DNA from: Gemmobacter sp.
GTDB taxonomy: Bacteria > Pseudomonadota > Alphaproteobacteria > Rhodobacterales > Rhodobacteraceae
DNA length: 64,000 nt
Reading direction: 5' to 3'
Assembly (NCBI RefSeq): GCF_034676705.1
Contig: NZ_JAUCBS010000013.1
Span: 446,501-510,500, forward strand
The translations under genes were made by a program, and so were the position numbers. The notes beneath the pieces are model-generated. The model was given only the letters and a program-made list of their open reading frames with translations, had not been told where the DNA came from and did not search any database. Numbering within the stretch: the first letter of the stretch is position 1; each line of letters starts with the position of its first letter. Shown here piece by piece: positions 25,853 through 34,256 of this stretch.

Positions 25853-26686
25853 CCAGCCCCGATGCGCGGATTCAAGTGCTGCGCGCATGACATGCACGTT
25901 GCCGATGCACTAGAAAGTGTGGTCGAGGCCCCAGCCCGTCATCTCGATCAGCACCTGCTGGATCGGCTTGTCGTGATCCTTGGGGTTGATGCAATCGGTC
26001 GCGCCGAACTGGCGCGCCAGATCGAACTTCGCCGGATTGGTGTCGATGGCGATGATCCGCCCCGCCTTGGCCTGACGCGCGCCCTGGATCGCGTCAAGGC
26101 CGATGCCGCCCAGGCCGAACACCGCGACGGAATCGCCGGGCTGGACCTTGGCGGTGTTGTGGACGGCACCGATGCCGGTGGTCACGCAGCAGCCGAGCAG
26201 GCAGACATGCTCGGGGTTGGCGTCGGGATTGATCTTGGCAAGCGAGACCTCGGCGACCACCGTATATTCGCTGAAGGCCGAGCAGCCCATGTAGTGGTAA
26301 AGGGACTGGCCGTTGTAGGAAAAGCGCGTCGTGCCGTCGGGCATCGGGCCCTTGCCCTGCGTTGCGCGGACCGCCACGCAAAGGTTGGTCTTGCCCGAAA
26401 GGCAGAACAGGCACTCGCCGCATTCGGCGGTGTAAAGCGGAATGACATGATCCCCCGGCTTGACGCTGGTGACGCCCTCGCCGAAGATGCCCGCGCCCTC
26501 GTGACCGAGGACGACCGGGAAGATGCCCACGGGATCGTTCCCTGACAGCGTGAAGGCGTCGGTGTGGCAGACGCCGGTATGCGTGACCCTGATCATTACC
26601 TTGCCCTTCCGGGGCGGTGCTACGTCGATCTCGACGATCTCAAGTGGCTTGCCCGCCTCGAAGGCGACGGCTGCGCGAGATCTCAT
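25853..26686 (-). pseudogene. frmA: Glutathione-dependent formaldehyde dehydrogenase, broken
   Basis: This is class III alcohol dehydrogenase (S-(hydroxymethyl)glutathione dehydrogenase). The intact part has the catalytic zinc motif THTGVCHTDAFTL, GHEGAGI, the structural zinc cysteines in CGECLFCLSGKTNLC and the NAD motif VFGLGGIGLDA. The frame stops after TGWGLDHTF at a TAG (25910-25912) where relatives have GAG for Glu. Beyond it CIGNVHVMRAALESAHRGW still reads in frame, then homology ends at about 25853. About 100 C-terminal residues are lost, so the enzyme should be dead. The ATG is at 26686. Confidence 0.9.
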
Positions 26687-27123
26687 CCTTGGATATCCCT
26701 CTTTGGTTGGACCGGCTCTCCGGTTGCGAGTCTCGGACGGCATCACGATTCCCGGACGTCCGTATACTGGCATGTAGTATCAATAGTATACTCATACCCA
26801 GTATAAAAGAGCCGTGCTTGACCGAGTGGATCGCCAGCGCGCGAGAGCGGAACGCTGGGGTCGAAAGCCGTTGTCGCCTGCAAGTGGCGCGGCCCGGAAC
26901 GATCGGTCGGGTCGATGTAGGGAGGTGCGCTGTGAGCCGGCGAGGTTGCCGCACATGGGCCTTTTGGATGCTTCCCGGGATCCATCGCGGCAAGGACGCC
27001 GGCATGGGCCAAAACGATCATCCCAGCCACAGTCCCACCGAGTGCGAACCCTTCGCCTCATTGCGAGGCAGGTCCGGGTTCGCTCCCAAACCGAGGCTCG
27101 GACCGTAGCAGGGGCGGACGAGA
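26687..27123. other. Gene-free gap between frmA remnant and frmR
   Basis: No gene is recognised in these 437 bases. The part near frmA is AT-rich and carries the sequence of dyads annotated separately. The rest (about 26810-27120) has open frames on both strands without familiar motifs or a good ribosome site. In formaldehyde operons frmR and frmA are normally close together, so this stretch may be an insertion or the remnant of another gene. Confidence 0.4.
26761..26806 (-). promoter_or_regulatory. Candidate FrmR-controlled promoter of frmA
   Basis: Several related half-sites crowd together: GTATACTGG, AGTATC, ATAGTATACT and CCCAGTATA. FrmR operators are made of ATACTAT-like arms next to a G tract, and these resemble the arms; the better operator is in front of frmR itself. 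The assignment is tentative. Confidence 0.4.
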
Positions 27124-27414
27124 TTACTTCAGATAGGTGCGCAGGATCTTCATCACGCCTTCCACGGCGGCGTCATGCTCGCGATCCCGATCATCTTCTG
27201 CCGGGTTCTTTCCAGGACCGAAGGTCTCCCGAAGATGGCTTTCCATCACCTGCGCCATCAAGCCGTTGGCGGCGCCCCGCATAGCCACGATTTGCTGGAG
27301 CAATGGCGCGCAGTCGGTCCCGGCTTCGATTGCACGTTCCAGCGCTTCCGCTTGCCCTTTGATGCGACGCAGGCGTGTGATCGCCCGCTTCTTGTCTTCT
27401 GGTGTATATGGCAT
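27124..27414 (-). CDS. frmR: Formaldehyde-responsive repressor FrmR
   Basis: A 96-residue all-helical repressor of the CsoR/RcnR family. The start is MPYTPEDKKRAITRLRRIKG, with Pro2 and the basic helix typical of FrmR. The reactive cysteine is in TDCAPLLQQI (about residue 35), and the His in MESHLRETF (about 60) fits the family pattern. Crosslinking of the N-terminus to this Cys by formaldehyde releases DNA in E. coli FrmR (established). The gene looks intact although its target enzyme gene is broken. ATG 27414 was chosen by homology. Confidence 0.9.
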   Translation of the reverse strand: MPYTPEDKKRAITRLRRIKGQAEALERAIEAGTDCAPLLQQIVAMRGAANGLMAQVMESHLRETFGPGKNPAEDDRDREHDAAVEGVMKILRTYLK

Positions 27415-27440
27415 CGCGCTTTCCCGACAGATCACTTCAC

Positions 27441-27459
27441 GATACTATACAGGGGGGGA
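27441..27459 (-). promoter_or_regulatory. Candidate FrmR operator
   Basis: GATACTATAC followed by a run of seven G lies 27 bases upstream of the frmR ATG. An ATACTAT arm joined to a G/C tract is the operator form known for FrmR and related CsoR-family repressors, so autoregulation is likely. Confidence 0.65.
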
Positions 27460-27651
27460 GTTTCAACCCAGATGAAGAAAGGACGGTTCTCACTTGCGTG
27501 ACCGCATACCCCACGGCCCATTCTGACATGCTGTCGCACCCTTTCCCAAACGCCCAACCGTCCCCATTTGTCTGAGCTGCGCGCTATGCTGCTTCAGCCA
27601 GGTTGCATTGACGGACCCGGCATGATCGCCGACGGCCACCAAGGAGATTTG

Positions 27652-29013
27652 ATGCCCAGGCAAGTTGACATGATGGAAGACGGGCTGTTCGCTCTCCCGT
27701 CGTCCGATACCCACCCCTCGAAAGCAATCAGGGAAACCGCGCCGCTGGCGGTGCGGATGCGGCCGCGCACGCTGGACGAGGTCGTGGGCCAGTCGCACCT
27801 GTTGCGTCCCGGTGCGCCGCTGCGGCGGCTGGTCGAAGGTGGGTCGGCGGCGTCCGTGTTGCTTTGCGGGCCGCCCGGCACCGGCAAGACGACGATTGCC
27901 AGCCTGCTCGCGACCGCCGGATCCCGCCATTTCGTCGCCCTGTCGGCATTGTCCAGCGGCGTCAAGGAACTGCGCGATGTTATCAGTGATGCGCGCCGTC
28001 GCCGTGATCGCCATGGCCAACAAACGGTGCTGTTCATCGACGAGGTGCATCGCTTCTCCAGGACGCAGCAGGATGCGTTGCTTGGGGCGGTCGAGGATCG
28101 GACCGTGCTGCTGGTGGCGGCCACCACGGAAAACCCGTCCTTCTCGGTCGTGGCGCCGCTTCTGTCGCGGTCGCTGGTGCTGCAACTCCAGCCCCTGACC
28201 GAGGATGAGGTGCGCGAACTGCTGCGGCGTGCGGTAGCCGATCAGCGGGGGCTTGACGGTTCCGTTTCCGTGACTGCCGAAGCCGAGGATGCCCTGGTGC
28301 GCCTTGCGGCTGGCGATGCCCGCCGCGCGCTGACCGCATTGGAGGCAAGCGCCGATGGACTGGCGGGTTCTGGCGGCTCTGTCATCGACCTGCCTGAAGT
28401 GGAACGCGCTGTCACCGAGGTCACGGTGCGCTACGACCGGCAGGGCGATCAGCACTATGATGTCATCTCTGCCTTCATCAAGTCGATCCGCGGCTCGGAC
28501 GCCGATGCGGCCCTGCACTATCTGGCCCGCATGATCGTCGCGGGAGAAGACCCTCGATTCATCGCGCGGCGGCTGGTGGTTCATGCCAGCGAGGATGTCG
28601 GGCTGGCCGATCCGACTGCCTTGCAGGCCGCCGTTGCTGCTGCCCAAGCCCTCGATCTGGTCGGGATGCCCGAGGCCCGCTTCGCCCTGGCGCAGGCAAC
28701 CGTGCATCTGGCCATGGCACCGAAGTCGAACTCTGTCGTTGCCGCGATAGACGAGGCGATATCCGATATTCGCGCCGGAGCTGTCGGTGCGGTGCCCCCG
28801 CATTTGCGAGATGGCCACTACTCGGGTGCCAAGGCATTGGGAAACGCGGTCGGCTACCGTTTGCCGCATGACGCCCCGGAGGGGGTTCTGGAACAGCAAT
28901 ATCCGCCGGATGCGCTTGTGGGGAAGAACTATTACCACCCCACGCAGCACGGCAGCGAGCGCGACCTGAGCGACCGACTGCCGGCGCTTCGCCGCACCAT
29001 TCGCGGAAGGTAG
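27652..29013 (+). CDS. rarA: RarA/MgsA-type AAA ATPase, actinobacterial-like
   Basis: A 453-residue replication-associated recombination protein A. Walker A is GPPGTGKTT, Walker B TVLFIDEVHRF, sensor 1 AATTENPSF and the arginine finger region LLSRSLVL. The C-terminal tetramerisation part contains GDQHYDVISAFIKSIRGSD, LHYLARMIVAGEDPRFIARR and VPPHLRDGHY. The wording (LAVRMRPRTLDEVVGQ, GDARRALTALEA, HASEDVGLADPTALQAAVAA) is closer to actinobacterial RarA than to alphaproteobacterial copies as I know them. AAGGAG precedes ATG 27652. It lies in a scarred accessory patch, so it may be a second, acquired copy. Confidence 0.88.
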   Translation: MPRQVDMMEDGLFALPSSDTHPSKAIRETAPLAVRMRPRTLDEVVGQSHLLRPGAPLRRLVEGGSAASVLLCGPPGTGKTTIASLLATAGSRHFVALSALSSGVKELRDVISDARRRRDRHGQQTVLFIDEVHRFSRTQQDALLGAVEDRTVLLVAATTENPSFSVVAPLLSRSLVLQLQPLTEDEVRELLRRAVADQRGLDGSVSVTAEAEDALVRLAAGDARRALTALEASADGLAGSGGSVIDLPEVERAVTEVTVRYDRQGDQHYDVISAFIKSIRGSDADAALHYLARMIVAGEDPRFIARRLVVHASEDVGLADPTALQAAVAAAQALDLVGMPEARFALAQATVHLAMAPKSNSVVAAIDEAISDIRAGAVGAVPPHLRDGHYSGAKALGNAVGYRLPHDAPEGVLEQQYPPDALVGKNYYHPTQHGSERDLSDRLPALRRTIRGR

Positions 29014-29018
29014 CGCCG

Positions 29019-29219
29019 ATGGACGTGCTGGACGCCAGGTTGCGACGGATAGGCCAACAGCCTTTCCGCGCCAGGTTCCGCCTGCAAGACCGTGAGCGCG
29101 ACATGGTGGACCGACACGGAGTTGCAACCATCCGCAGCAGGCCAACGGCTGATGGAAGACCCGACATGATCGCGCAGGTTCCTGCTGTCCTGGTATTCAA
29201 GCCACCTAGCAGGCCTTGA
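29019..29219 (+). pseudogene. Possible truncated DUF4186-like protein
   Basis: Five bases after rarA an ATG opens a 66-codon frame: LRRIGQQPFRARFRLQDRER and HGVATIRSR resemble the N-terminal part of DUF4186 proteins (about 110 residues), which have a RFRSRF-type start and a G-x-x-TIR segment. The expected later cysteine motif is absent, so if the match is right the gene is truncated or frameshifted. The assignment rests on a short resemblance. Confidence 0.35.
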
Positions 29220-29293
29220 CCGGCAGCCGGTCAGTAACGATCTTTCCGATCTGGATGGCGGGTATGAGACCGTGTTTGAACTGGAACGGGTCG

Positions 29294-29563
29294 ATGGCCG
29301 GTGGCTGGGCGCATGACGGTGCTGTAAACGAACAGATTGAGGCCTCGCTTCAGGATGAGCTGAACCGCATGAAGGCGCGGCGGCTGCCTGTTGGCGAAAG
29401 TCTGACCCATTGCGCCGAATGTGACGAGCCGATCCCCGAAGCGCGCCGCAAGGCCATTCCCGGCGTAAAGCTTTGCATAGATTGCCAGACTGCGCGCGAT
29501 GCGCGCACCGTCAACCGGGGCGGCATCAATCGGCGAGCGTCCAAGGACAGCCAGTTGAAATAG
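29294..29563 (+). CDS. DksA/TraR C4-type zinc-finger protein
   Basis: An 89-residue protein of the YbiI/TraR type. MAGGWAHDGAVNEQIEASLQ is the usual start of this branch. One C4 zinc finger is formed by THCAECDEPIPEARR and GVKLCIDCQTARD (CxxC-x17-CxxC), and the chain ends in the characteristic RASKDSQLK. Relatives occur in phages and on the chromosome and are thought to act on RNA polymerase; the role here is unknown. It is not close enough to rarA to claim an operon. Confidence 0.85.
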   Translation: MAGGWAHDGAVNEQIEASLQDELNRMKARRLPVGESLTHCAECDEPIPEARRKAIPGVKLCIDCQTARDARTVNRGGINRRASKDSQLK

Positions 29564-29668
29564 CGCCGCGCAGTTCTTCGGCTCATGATCTGAACCGATG
29601 TCACCCAGTTCGCAGCTGACCTTTCGCCCCGTCGGGCCGCCGCCTGTCGACAGAACCTTTGAGCACAC

Positions 29669-30343
29669 CTATTCCGTGTAGATCATCTTCTTGGTCATGC
29701 CGCCATCGACAACAAGCGTTTGTCCGGTGACAAAACCTGCGGAAGCCAGATAGAGCACGGCCTCGGCAATATCTTCAGGACGGCCGACACGTCCGACCGG
29801 ATGCTGCGCTTCGGCCGCATCGCTCAGATTTGTCTCATCCGTGATCCAACCGGGCGCTATCGTATTGACACGGATTTTCGGGCCAAGTTGAACGGCCAGC
29901 GCCTGGCCGAGCGCCACCATGCCACCCTTTGCTGCTGCATAAGCAAAATCAACGCCTTCAGACATCAATGCGCGCGTGGAGGCCATCATGATGATAGATC
30001 CCCCGGTCGCAAGCAAGGGCTGCGCGGCGCGAGACATCAGAAATGCGCCCGTCAAATGGCTTCCGATAGTGCTGTTCCACTTTTCCAGCGAAGCTTCGCT
30101 GAATTGCATGAACGTATCGAATACCATTCCGCCATTGTTGACGAGCAGATCAAGTCGATCCCAGCCGAGCTTATGAAAGGCATCGATGATCGACGCTTCG
30201 CTGGAAAGATCGCAATGAATCTGTATGCCGAGTTTCCCTTCTTTCAGATCGAAAGATGCAACTTCCCAGCCGTCCTGCAACAGGCGGGAACAAATTGCCT
30301 GGCCAATCAGACCGGAACCGCCTGTAACAATCGCACGTTTCAT
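29669..30343 (-). CDS. Short-chain dehydrogenase/reductase
   Basis: A 224-residue classical SDR. The cofactor motif is TGGSGLIGQAI, the stabilising motif is NNGG, the catalytic Ser is in IIMMASTRALMS and the YxxxK motif is YAAAKGG. NTIAPGWI and the C-terminal GQTLVVDGG are also typical. Acidic Asp after the second strand (ASFDLKEG) suggests NAD(H). The gene is clearly less GC-rich than its neighbours and stands alone between a zinc-finger gene and IS remnants, which points to acquisition. The substrate is unknown. Confidence 0.87.
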   Translation of the reverse strand: MKRAIVTGGSGLIGQAICSRLLQDGWEVASFDLKEGKLGIQIHCDLSSEASIIDAFHKLGWDRLDLLVNNGGMVFDTFMQFSEASLEKWNSTIGSHLTGAFLMSRAAQPLLATGGSIIMMASTRALMSEGVDFAYAAAKGGMVALGQALAVQLGPKIRVNTIAPGWITDETNLSDAAEAQHPVGRVGRPEDIAEAVLYLASAGFVTGQTLVVDGGMTKKMIYTE

Positions 30344-31112
30344 GAAAATGCCCTATCCTCGTGACCACCAAAAGCAGTTGGAGCACGACTTCGCGCTCAC
30401 CAACCTTACTGAGGTGAACCTGGCGCATCACTATCACGCACCCTCTGAAAAAGGAAACCATGTCGCTGAGCCACGCCGAGCAGGCCGACGATGACCATCC
30501 TGCACCGCATGTGGGTTGAAGATACCGACTTCCGGTCCGACATTCCGGTCGCTCATGGGCCTGAAAACCCGAAAGCATACCCGTTGCCTGCCTGATTGCA
30601 GGCCTTCGAGGTTCCCCAGCGACGCGGTTCCGATGATGCCGTGGTCAGGACTGGTGCCGATCCATATCGAGCACGCCAATGAGATGGGGACATCGGAGTT
30701 GCATTGAACCAGCATCATGTTGGCGGCCAAGGCGCTGACCACGGACCGAAGCATGCACGCGGAGGGATCTCGGTCTCAGGCGGCGACAACGGCAAGGCGG
30801 CTCAACTGCAAGGGTGTACAAGACCGCATCTCCCGCGGGCGACACGCCGTGCCAAAAGCGGCTCGACCGGAGCGGCCCCGTTACCGAAGTCCTGGTTCTT
30901 GTCTATGCCCGCGAACTGATCGCAGCATGGGTCACTGACTGCAATACTCAACGTCCCCATTCGGCCTTTGGCTACCAGACCCCTGCAGGCTTTGCCCTGT
31001 AGCTGATCACCGTAACCGCCCGGTCCCGCTGCGCGCGATGAGGGTTCCGCGCGCCGGGCGATTGCTCAAGCCCACGTCCCTCTTGGCCAGCGTCACATGA
31101 CCGGACGCCAAG
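30344..31112. other. Degenerate region with IS remnant
   Basis: This 769-base stretch between the SDR gene and ridA contains no intact gene I recognise. Open frames on both strands are short and lack familiar motifs, except the transposase tail at 30904-31002. Base composition is mixed. It looks like a graveyard of insertion events at the right border of the accessory patch. Confidence 0.5.
30904..31002 (+). pseudogene. C-terminal tail of an IS3-family transposase
   Basis: The 32 codons YARELIAAWVTDCNTQRPHS followed by AFGYQTPAGFAL and a stop match the end of the integrase core of IS3-type transposases, where the Glu region is followed by W-x-x-x-YN-x-x-RPHS-x-LGY-x-TP. The upstream catalytic part is absent. 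Confidence 0.75.
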
Positions 31113-31481
31113 TCATCCGGTCGCGCAGATCACCAGCAGTTCGACCCTTAGCCCGGGCTTGGCCAGCGTGGCACCAAAGCAGCCGCGGGTGGGGGGCGGG
31201 GTACCCTCCAGCCACTTGACCCAGGCCGCGTTGAACCCGTCATAGTCCGCCATGTCGGCCAGGATGATCGCCACCATCAGGATCCGGTCGCGACTGGAGC
31301 CGATCTCCAGCAGGCGCGCGTCGAGTTTCTCGAACAGCTGCTCCGCCTGCTGGGTGATGGTCAGGTTGCCATCATAGGGCGCCCTGGGGGTGACGGCGAA
31401 ATAGCCGGTGCCGCCGTGGCACACCGCCAGGCTGGATCGGTCGGATACGCCAAAGCGGGTGATCAGGTTGGAGGTGTCCAT
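31113..31481 (-). CDS. RidA/YjgF/YER057c family protein
   Basis: A 122-residue Rid-family protein, a small trimeric enzyme fold whose best known member deaminates reactive enamine/imine intermediates. The conserved C-terminal segment TRGCFGATLAKPGLRVELLV keeps the substrate Arg and the Glu after V. It is the last gene of the ABC transporter operon, 9 bases after the ATPase gene. That setting suggests removal of an imine made during breakdown of the imported compound (inference). Confidence 0.88.
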   Translation of the reverse strand: MDTSNLITRFGVSDRSSLAVCHGGTGYFAVTPRAPYDGNLTITQQAEQLFEKLDARLLEIGSSRDRILMVAIILADMADYDGFNAAWVKWLEGTPPPTRGCFGATLAKPGLRVELLVICATG

Positions 31482-31489
31482 GGGCGCGC

Positions 31490-32554
31490 CTATTTCAGAA
31501 CGGGGGTGACATGGCTGGCCTGCCAGTTGATCGTGCAGGCCTCGCCTTCCTTCAGGATCACGACATCGGCGCCCAGCACCCGCACCCGGACCGGGGTTTC
31601 GCCGACCATGCCCAGCACCAGCGCGTTGTCGCCATAGTTGACGATGGTGTCGATCACCATCGCGGCGGTCTGCCAGCCGTCCTTGGGCAGGCGTGACAGC
31701 TTGATGTGTTCGGGCCGGATCATCACCGCCAGCGTTTGGCCGTTGGTCAGCCGGGCGTCGGGGTCCAGCCGGATGTTGCCGAAATCTGCCGCCTGCACGG
31801 TGCCGGTGGCGGCATCGGTCACCGTCACCTCGATCAGGTTGCTTTCCCCGATGAAGTCGGCCACGAACCGGGTTTCCGGCTGGTGATAGATTTCCAGCGG
31901 GGTGGCGGCCTGTTCGATCTCGCCCTTGTTGAACACGACGATGCGGTCGGACATCGACATGGCTTCGGTCTGGTCATGGGTGACGAAGATCGTGGTCACA
32001 CCCAGCGTTTTCTGGATGCGCTTGATTTCGATCTGCATCTGTTCGCGCAGGTTCTTGTCCAGCGCGCCCAGGGGTTCGTCCAGCAGCAAAAGCGAGGGCT
32101 TGAACACCAGTGCCCGGGCCAGCGCCACGCGCTGTTGCTGGCCGCCCGACATTTCCTTGGGGTAGCGGTGGCCAAAACCCTTCAGCCCGACGATTTCCAG
32201 CATTTCTTCGGCGCGGGCCAACCCCTCGGCCCGTTTGACGCCGCGCATCTGAAGCGGGAAGTAGACGTTTTCAACGGCGGTGCGGTGCGGGAACAGGGCG
32301 TAGTTCTGGAACACGATGCCGATGTTGCGTTCATGCGGATCCAGTTTCGCAATGTCGCGCCCGTTCACCATCACCTGCCCGCGGGTTGCATCCTCGAACC
32401 CGGCGATGATCATCAGGGTGGTGGTCTTGCCCGACCCCGAAGGGCCAAGGAAGGTGACGAATTCGCCTTCCTCGACCTCCAGGTTGACGTTGCCAAGGGC
32501 GGTGAAATCGCCCCAGCGCTTGGTGATGCCTTCAAGGCGGAGGAAGCTGGTCAT
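31490..32554 (-). CDS. Spermidine/putrescine-type ABC transporter ATPase
   Basis: A 354-residue PotA-like ATPase. Walker A is GPSGSGKTTTL, Q-loop IVFQNYALFPH, signature MSGGQQQR, Walker B LLLLDEPLGALD and switch His FVTHDQTEAM; the C-terminal TOBE domain runs from about residue 240. ATG 32554 was chosen by homology (LRLEGITKRWGDF). It works with the two permeases and binding protein encoded upstream. Polyamine-type is by family; the real solute is unknown. Confidence 0.9.
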   Translation of the reverse strand: MTSFLRLEGITKRWGDFTALGNVNLEVEEGEFVTFLGPSGSGKTTTLMIIAGFEDATRGQVMVNGRDIAKLDPHERNIGIVFQNYALFPHRTAVENVYFPLQMRGVKRAEGLARAEEMLEIVGLKGFGHRYPKEMSGGQQQRVALARALVFKPSLLLLDEPLGALDKNLREQMQIEIKRIQKTLGVTTIFVTHDQTEAMSMSDRIVVFNKGEIEQAATPLEIYHQPETRFVADFIGESNLIEVTVTDAATGTVQAADFGNIRLDPDARLTNGQTLAVMIRPEHIKLSRLPKDGWQTAAMVIDTIVNYGDNALVLGMVGETPVRVRVLGADVVILKEGEACTINWQASHVTPVLK

Positions 32555-32564
32555 GGATTGCCTT

Positions 32565-33374
32565 TCACGCGCGGGTGGCCTGGGCCGGGGCCGACCGGCG
32601 GTCGCGCCTTGCGCGCAGGGCGCGGGCGGCAACCGGCAGGATCAGCGCCAGGATCACGGCGACGAACAGAAGGGTAGAGATCACGGCAATCACCGGGTCG
32701 GCCTCTTGCCGGATGGAATCGAACATCTTGCGCGGCAGCGTTTCGGCCGCGCGGCCCGAGATGAAGATGGCGACGACGGTTTCGTCGAAGGACTGGATAA
32801 AGGCGAACAGCGCCGAAACGATGATCCCGGGGCGCAGGATCGGCAGGGTGACATGCACGAACATCTGCACCGGCGTCGCCCCCAGCGACCGGGCGGCGCG
32901 TTCCAGCGTGCGGTCAAACCCCTTGAGGTTGGCCGACAGCACCAGGAACGCGATCGGCACCGACAGCGCGGTATGCGCCAGGATCACCCCCAGCCGCGAA
33001 TGCACCAGCCCCACATCGCCCAGATAGGAATAATAGCCAATGGCGATCACGATATGCGGCACCGCCATGGGCATCATCAGCAGCACATTGGCAATGGCCT
33101 TGCCGGTAAAGCGGTGGCGCACCATGGCAAAGGTCGCGGGGATCACCAGAGCCATGGTCAGCACCATCACCGCCAGCGCGATGATAATGGAATTGACCGT
33201 GGCGCCAATCCAGGCATCGGACGCGAAATAGCTGCGATAGTGCCCCAGCCACAGCCCCGGCGGCGGGAATTGCAGCGTGGGCGCGGTGGACAGCGACATC
33301 GGCACCACGATCAGCAGCGGCGCGGTGATGAAGGTGACGACGGCTATGCCGAACCAGCGGAAGAAACGCTCCAT
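32565..33374 (-). CDS. ABC transporter permease, PotC-like
   Basis: A 269-residue inner-membrane permease with six predicted segments. The EAA loop is in LERAARSLGATPVQMFVHVTLPILRPG, longer than can be quoted as a single motif but with the conserved A-x-x-LGA and G residues at about 160-185. It is 4 bases downstream of the partner permease gene. Confidence 0.88.
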   Translation of the reverse strand: MERFFRWFGIAVVTFITAPLLIVVPMSLSTAPTLQFPPPGLWLGHYRSYFASDAWIGATVNSIIIALAVMVLTMALVIPATFAMVRHRFTGKAIANVLLMMPMAVPHIVIAIGYYSYLGDVGLVHSRLGVILAHTALSVPIAFLVLSANLKGFDRTLERAARSLGATPVQMFVHVTLPILRPGIIVSALFAFIQSFDETVVAIFISGRAAETLPRKMFDSIRQEADPVIAVISTLLFVAVILALILPVAARALRARRDRRSAPAQATRA

Positions 33375-33378
33375 CCCC

Positions 33379-34227
33379 TTACCCCCAAAGCTTGTCGAGG
33401 CCGAAGCGGCGGTGGTAGATCGCCAGGATCACCATGGTGACCGCCAGCAGGATCATGGCCAGCGCCGACCCCAGGCCAAAGTTCAGGAATTCGTCGATCT
33501 GGGTGCCGATCAGCCCGGCAATCATCTGTTCGCGCGGCGATCCCAGCAGAACGGGCGTCACGTAGAACCCCAGGCAGATGACAAAGACCAGCACGCAGCC
33601 ATTGGCGATGCCCGGCGCCGACAGCGGCAGATAGACGTGCCGGAACAGCGATGCCCCGCGCGCGCCCATGCTTTGCGCCGACCGCACCAGCGCGGGGTCG
33701 ATCTTTTGCATCACGGTATAGATGTTCATGATCATGTAGGGCGCCAGCATCTGCACCATGGCGAGGGTCGAGGCGAAGCGCGTGAACAGCAGGCGCGGCG
33801 GATCGGTCCAGCCCACGGCGCCGGCCAGCCAGACGAACGGCCCGTTGTTGCCCAGAATGACCATCCAGGCGAATGTGCGCACCAGGAACGAGGTCCAGAA
33901 GCTCATGGTGATCAGCAGCAGGATCAGCATGGCGGTGCGTTTCGAACAGACCGACATCAGATAGGCCAGCGGAAAGCCCACGATCAGGCAGAACAGCGTG
34001 ACCATGCCGGCGGTGGCAAAGGTGTTCAGGAACGTGCGCTGATACAGCGGGCTGGTCAGCGCACGGGTGTAATTGTCTATCCCGCCACGCCCTTCGGTGA
34101 TGGACATGACTGCCACATCCCCCAGCGGGATCAGGAACATGACGGTCATGTAGATGGCGATCGGCGACAGCAGCAGCCAGGGCCAAAGCGCCGGCCGCTG
34201 CATGATCTTGCTGAGCGATACGGACAC
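33379..34227 (-). CDS. ABC transporter permease, PotB-like
   Basis: A 282-residue inner-membrane permease with about six segments. The EAA loop (VRSAQSMGARGASLFRHVYL) lies in the last third. SFWTSFLVRTFAW is typical of the PotB/PotH branch. It forms the heterodimeric channel with the next gene's product. Confidence 0.88.
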   Translation of the reverse strand: MSVSLSKIMQRPALWPWLLLSPIAIYMTVMFLIPLGDVAVMSITEGRGGIDNYTRALTSPLYQRTFLNTFATAGMVTLFCLIVGFPLAYLMSVCSKRTAMLILLLITMSFWTSFLVRTFAWMVILGNNGPFVWLAGAVGWTDPPRLLFTRFASTLAMVQMLAPYMIMNIYTVMQKIDPALVRSAQSMGARGASLFRHVYLPLSAPGIANGCVLVFVICLGFYVTPVLLGSPREQMIAGLIGTQIDEFLNFGLGSALAMILLAVTMVILAIYHRRFGLDKLWG

Positions 34228-34256
34228 TTCGGCCCCTCCTGTCTGCTATCGGCCGC

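Noticed and set aside
26743..27061. Two overlapping minus-strand frames between frmA and frmR
   Set aside because: Neither has a ribosome site, composition or motif supporting translation.
30434..30754. A 106-codon minus-strand open frame that looks mildly protein-like
   Set aside because: No ribosome site, no recognised motif, and it sits in a degenerate region; not enough to call a gene.
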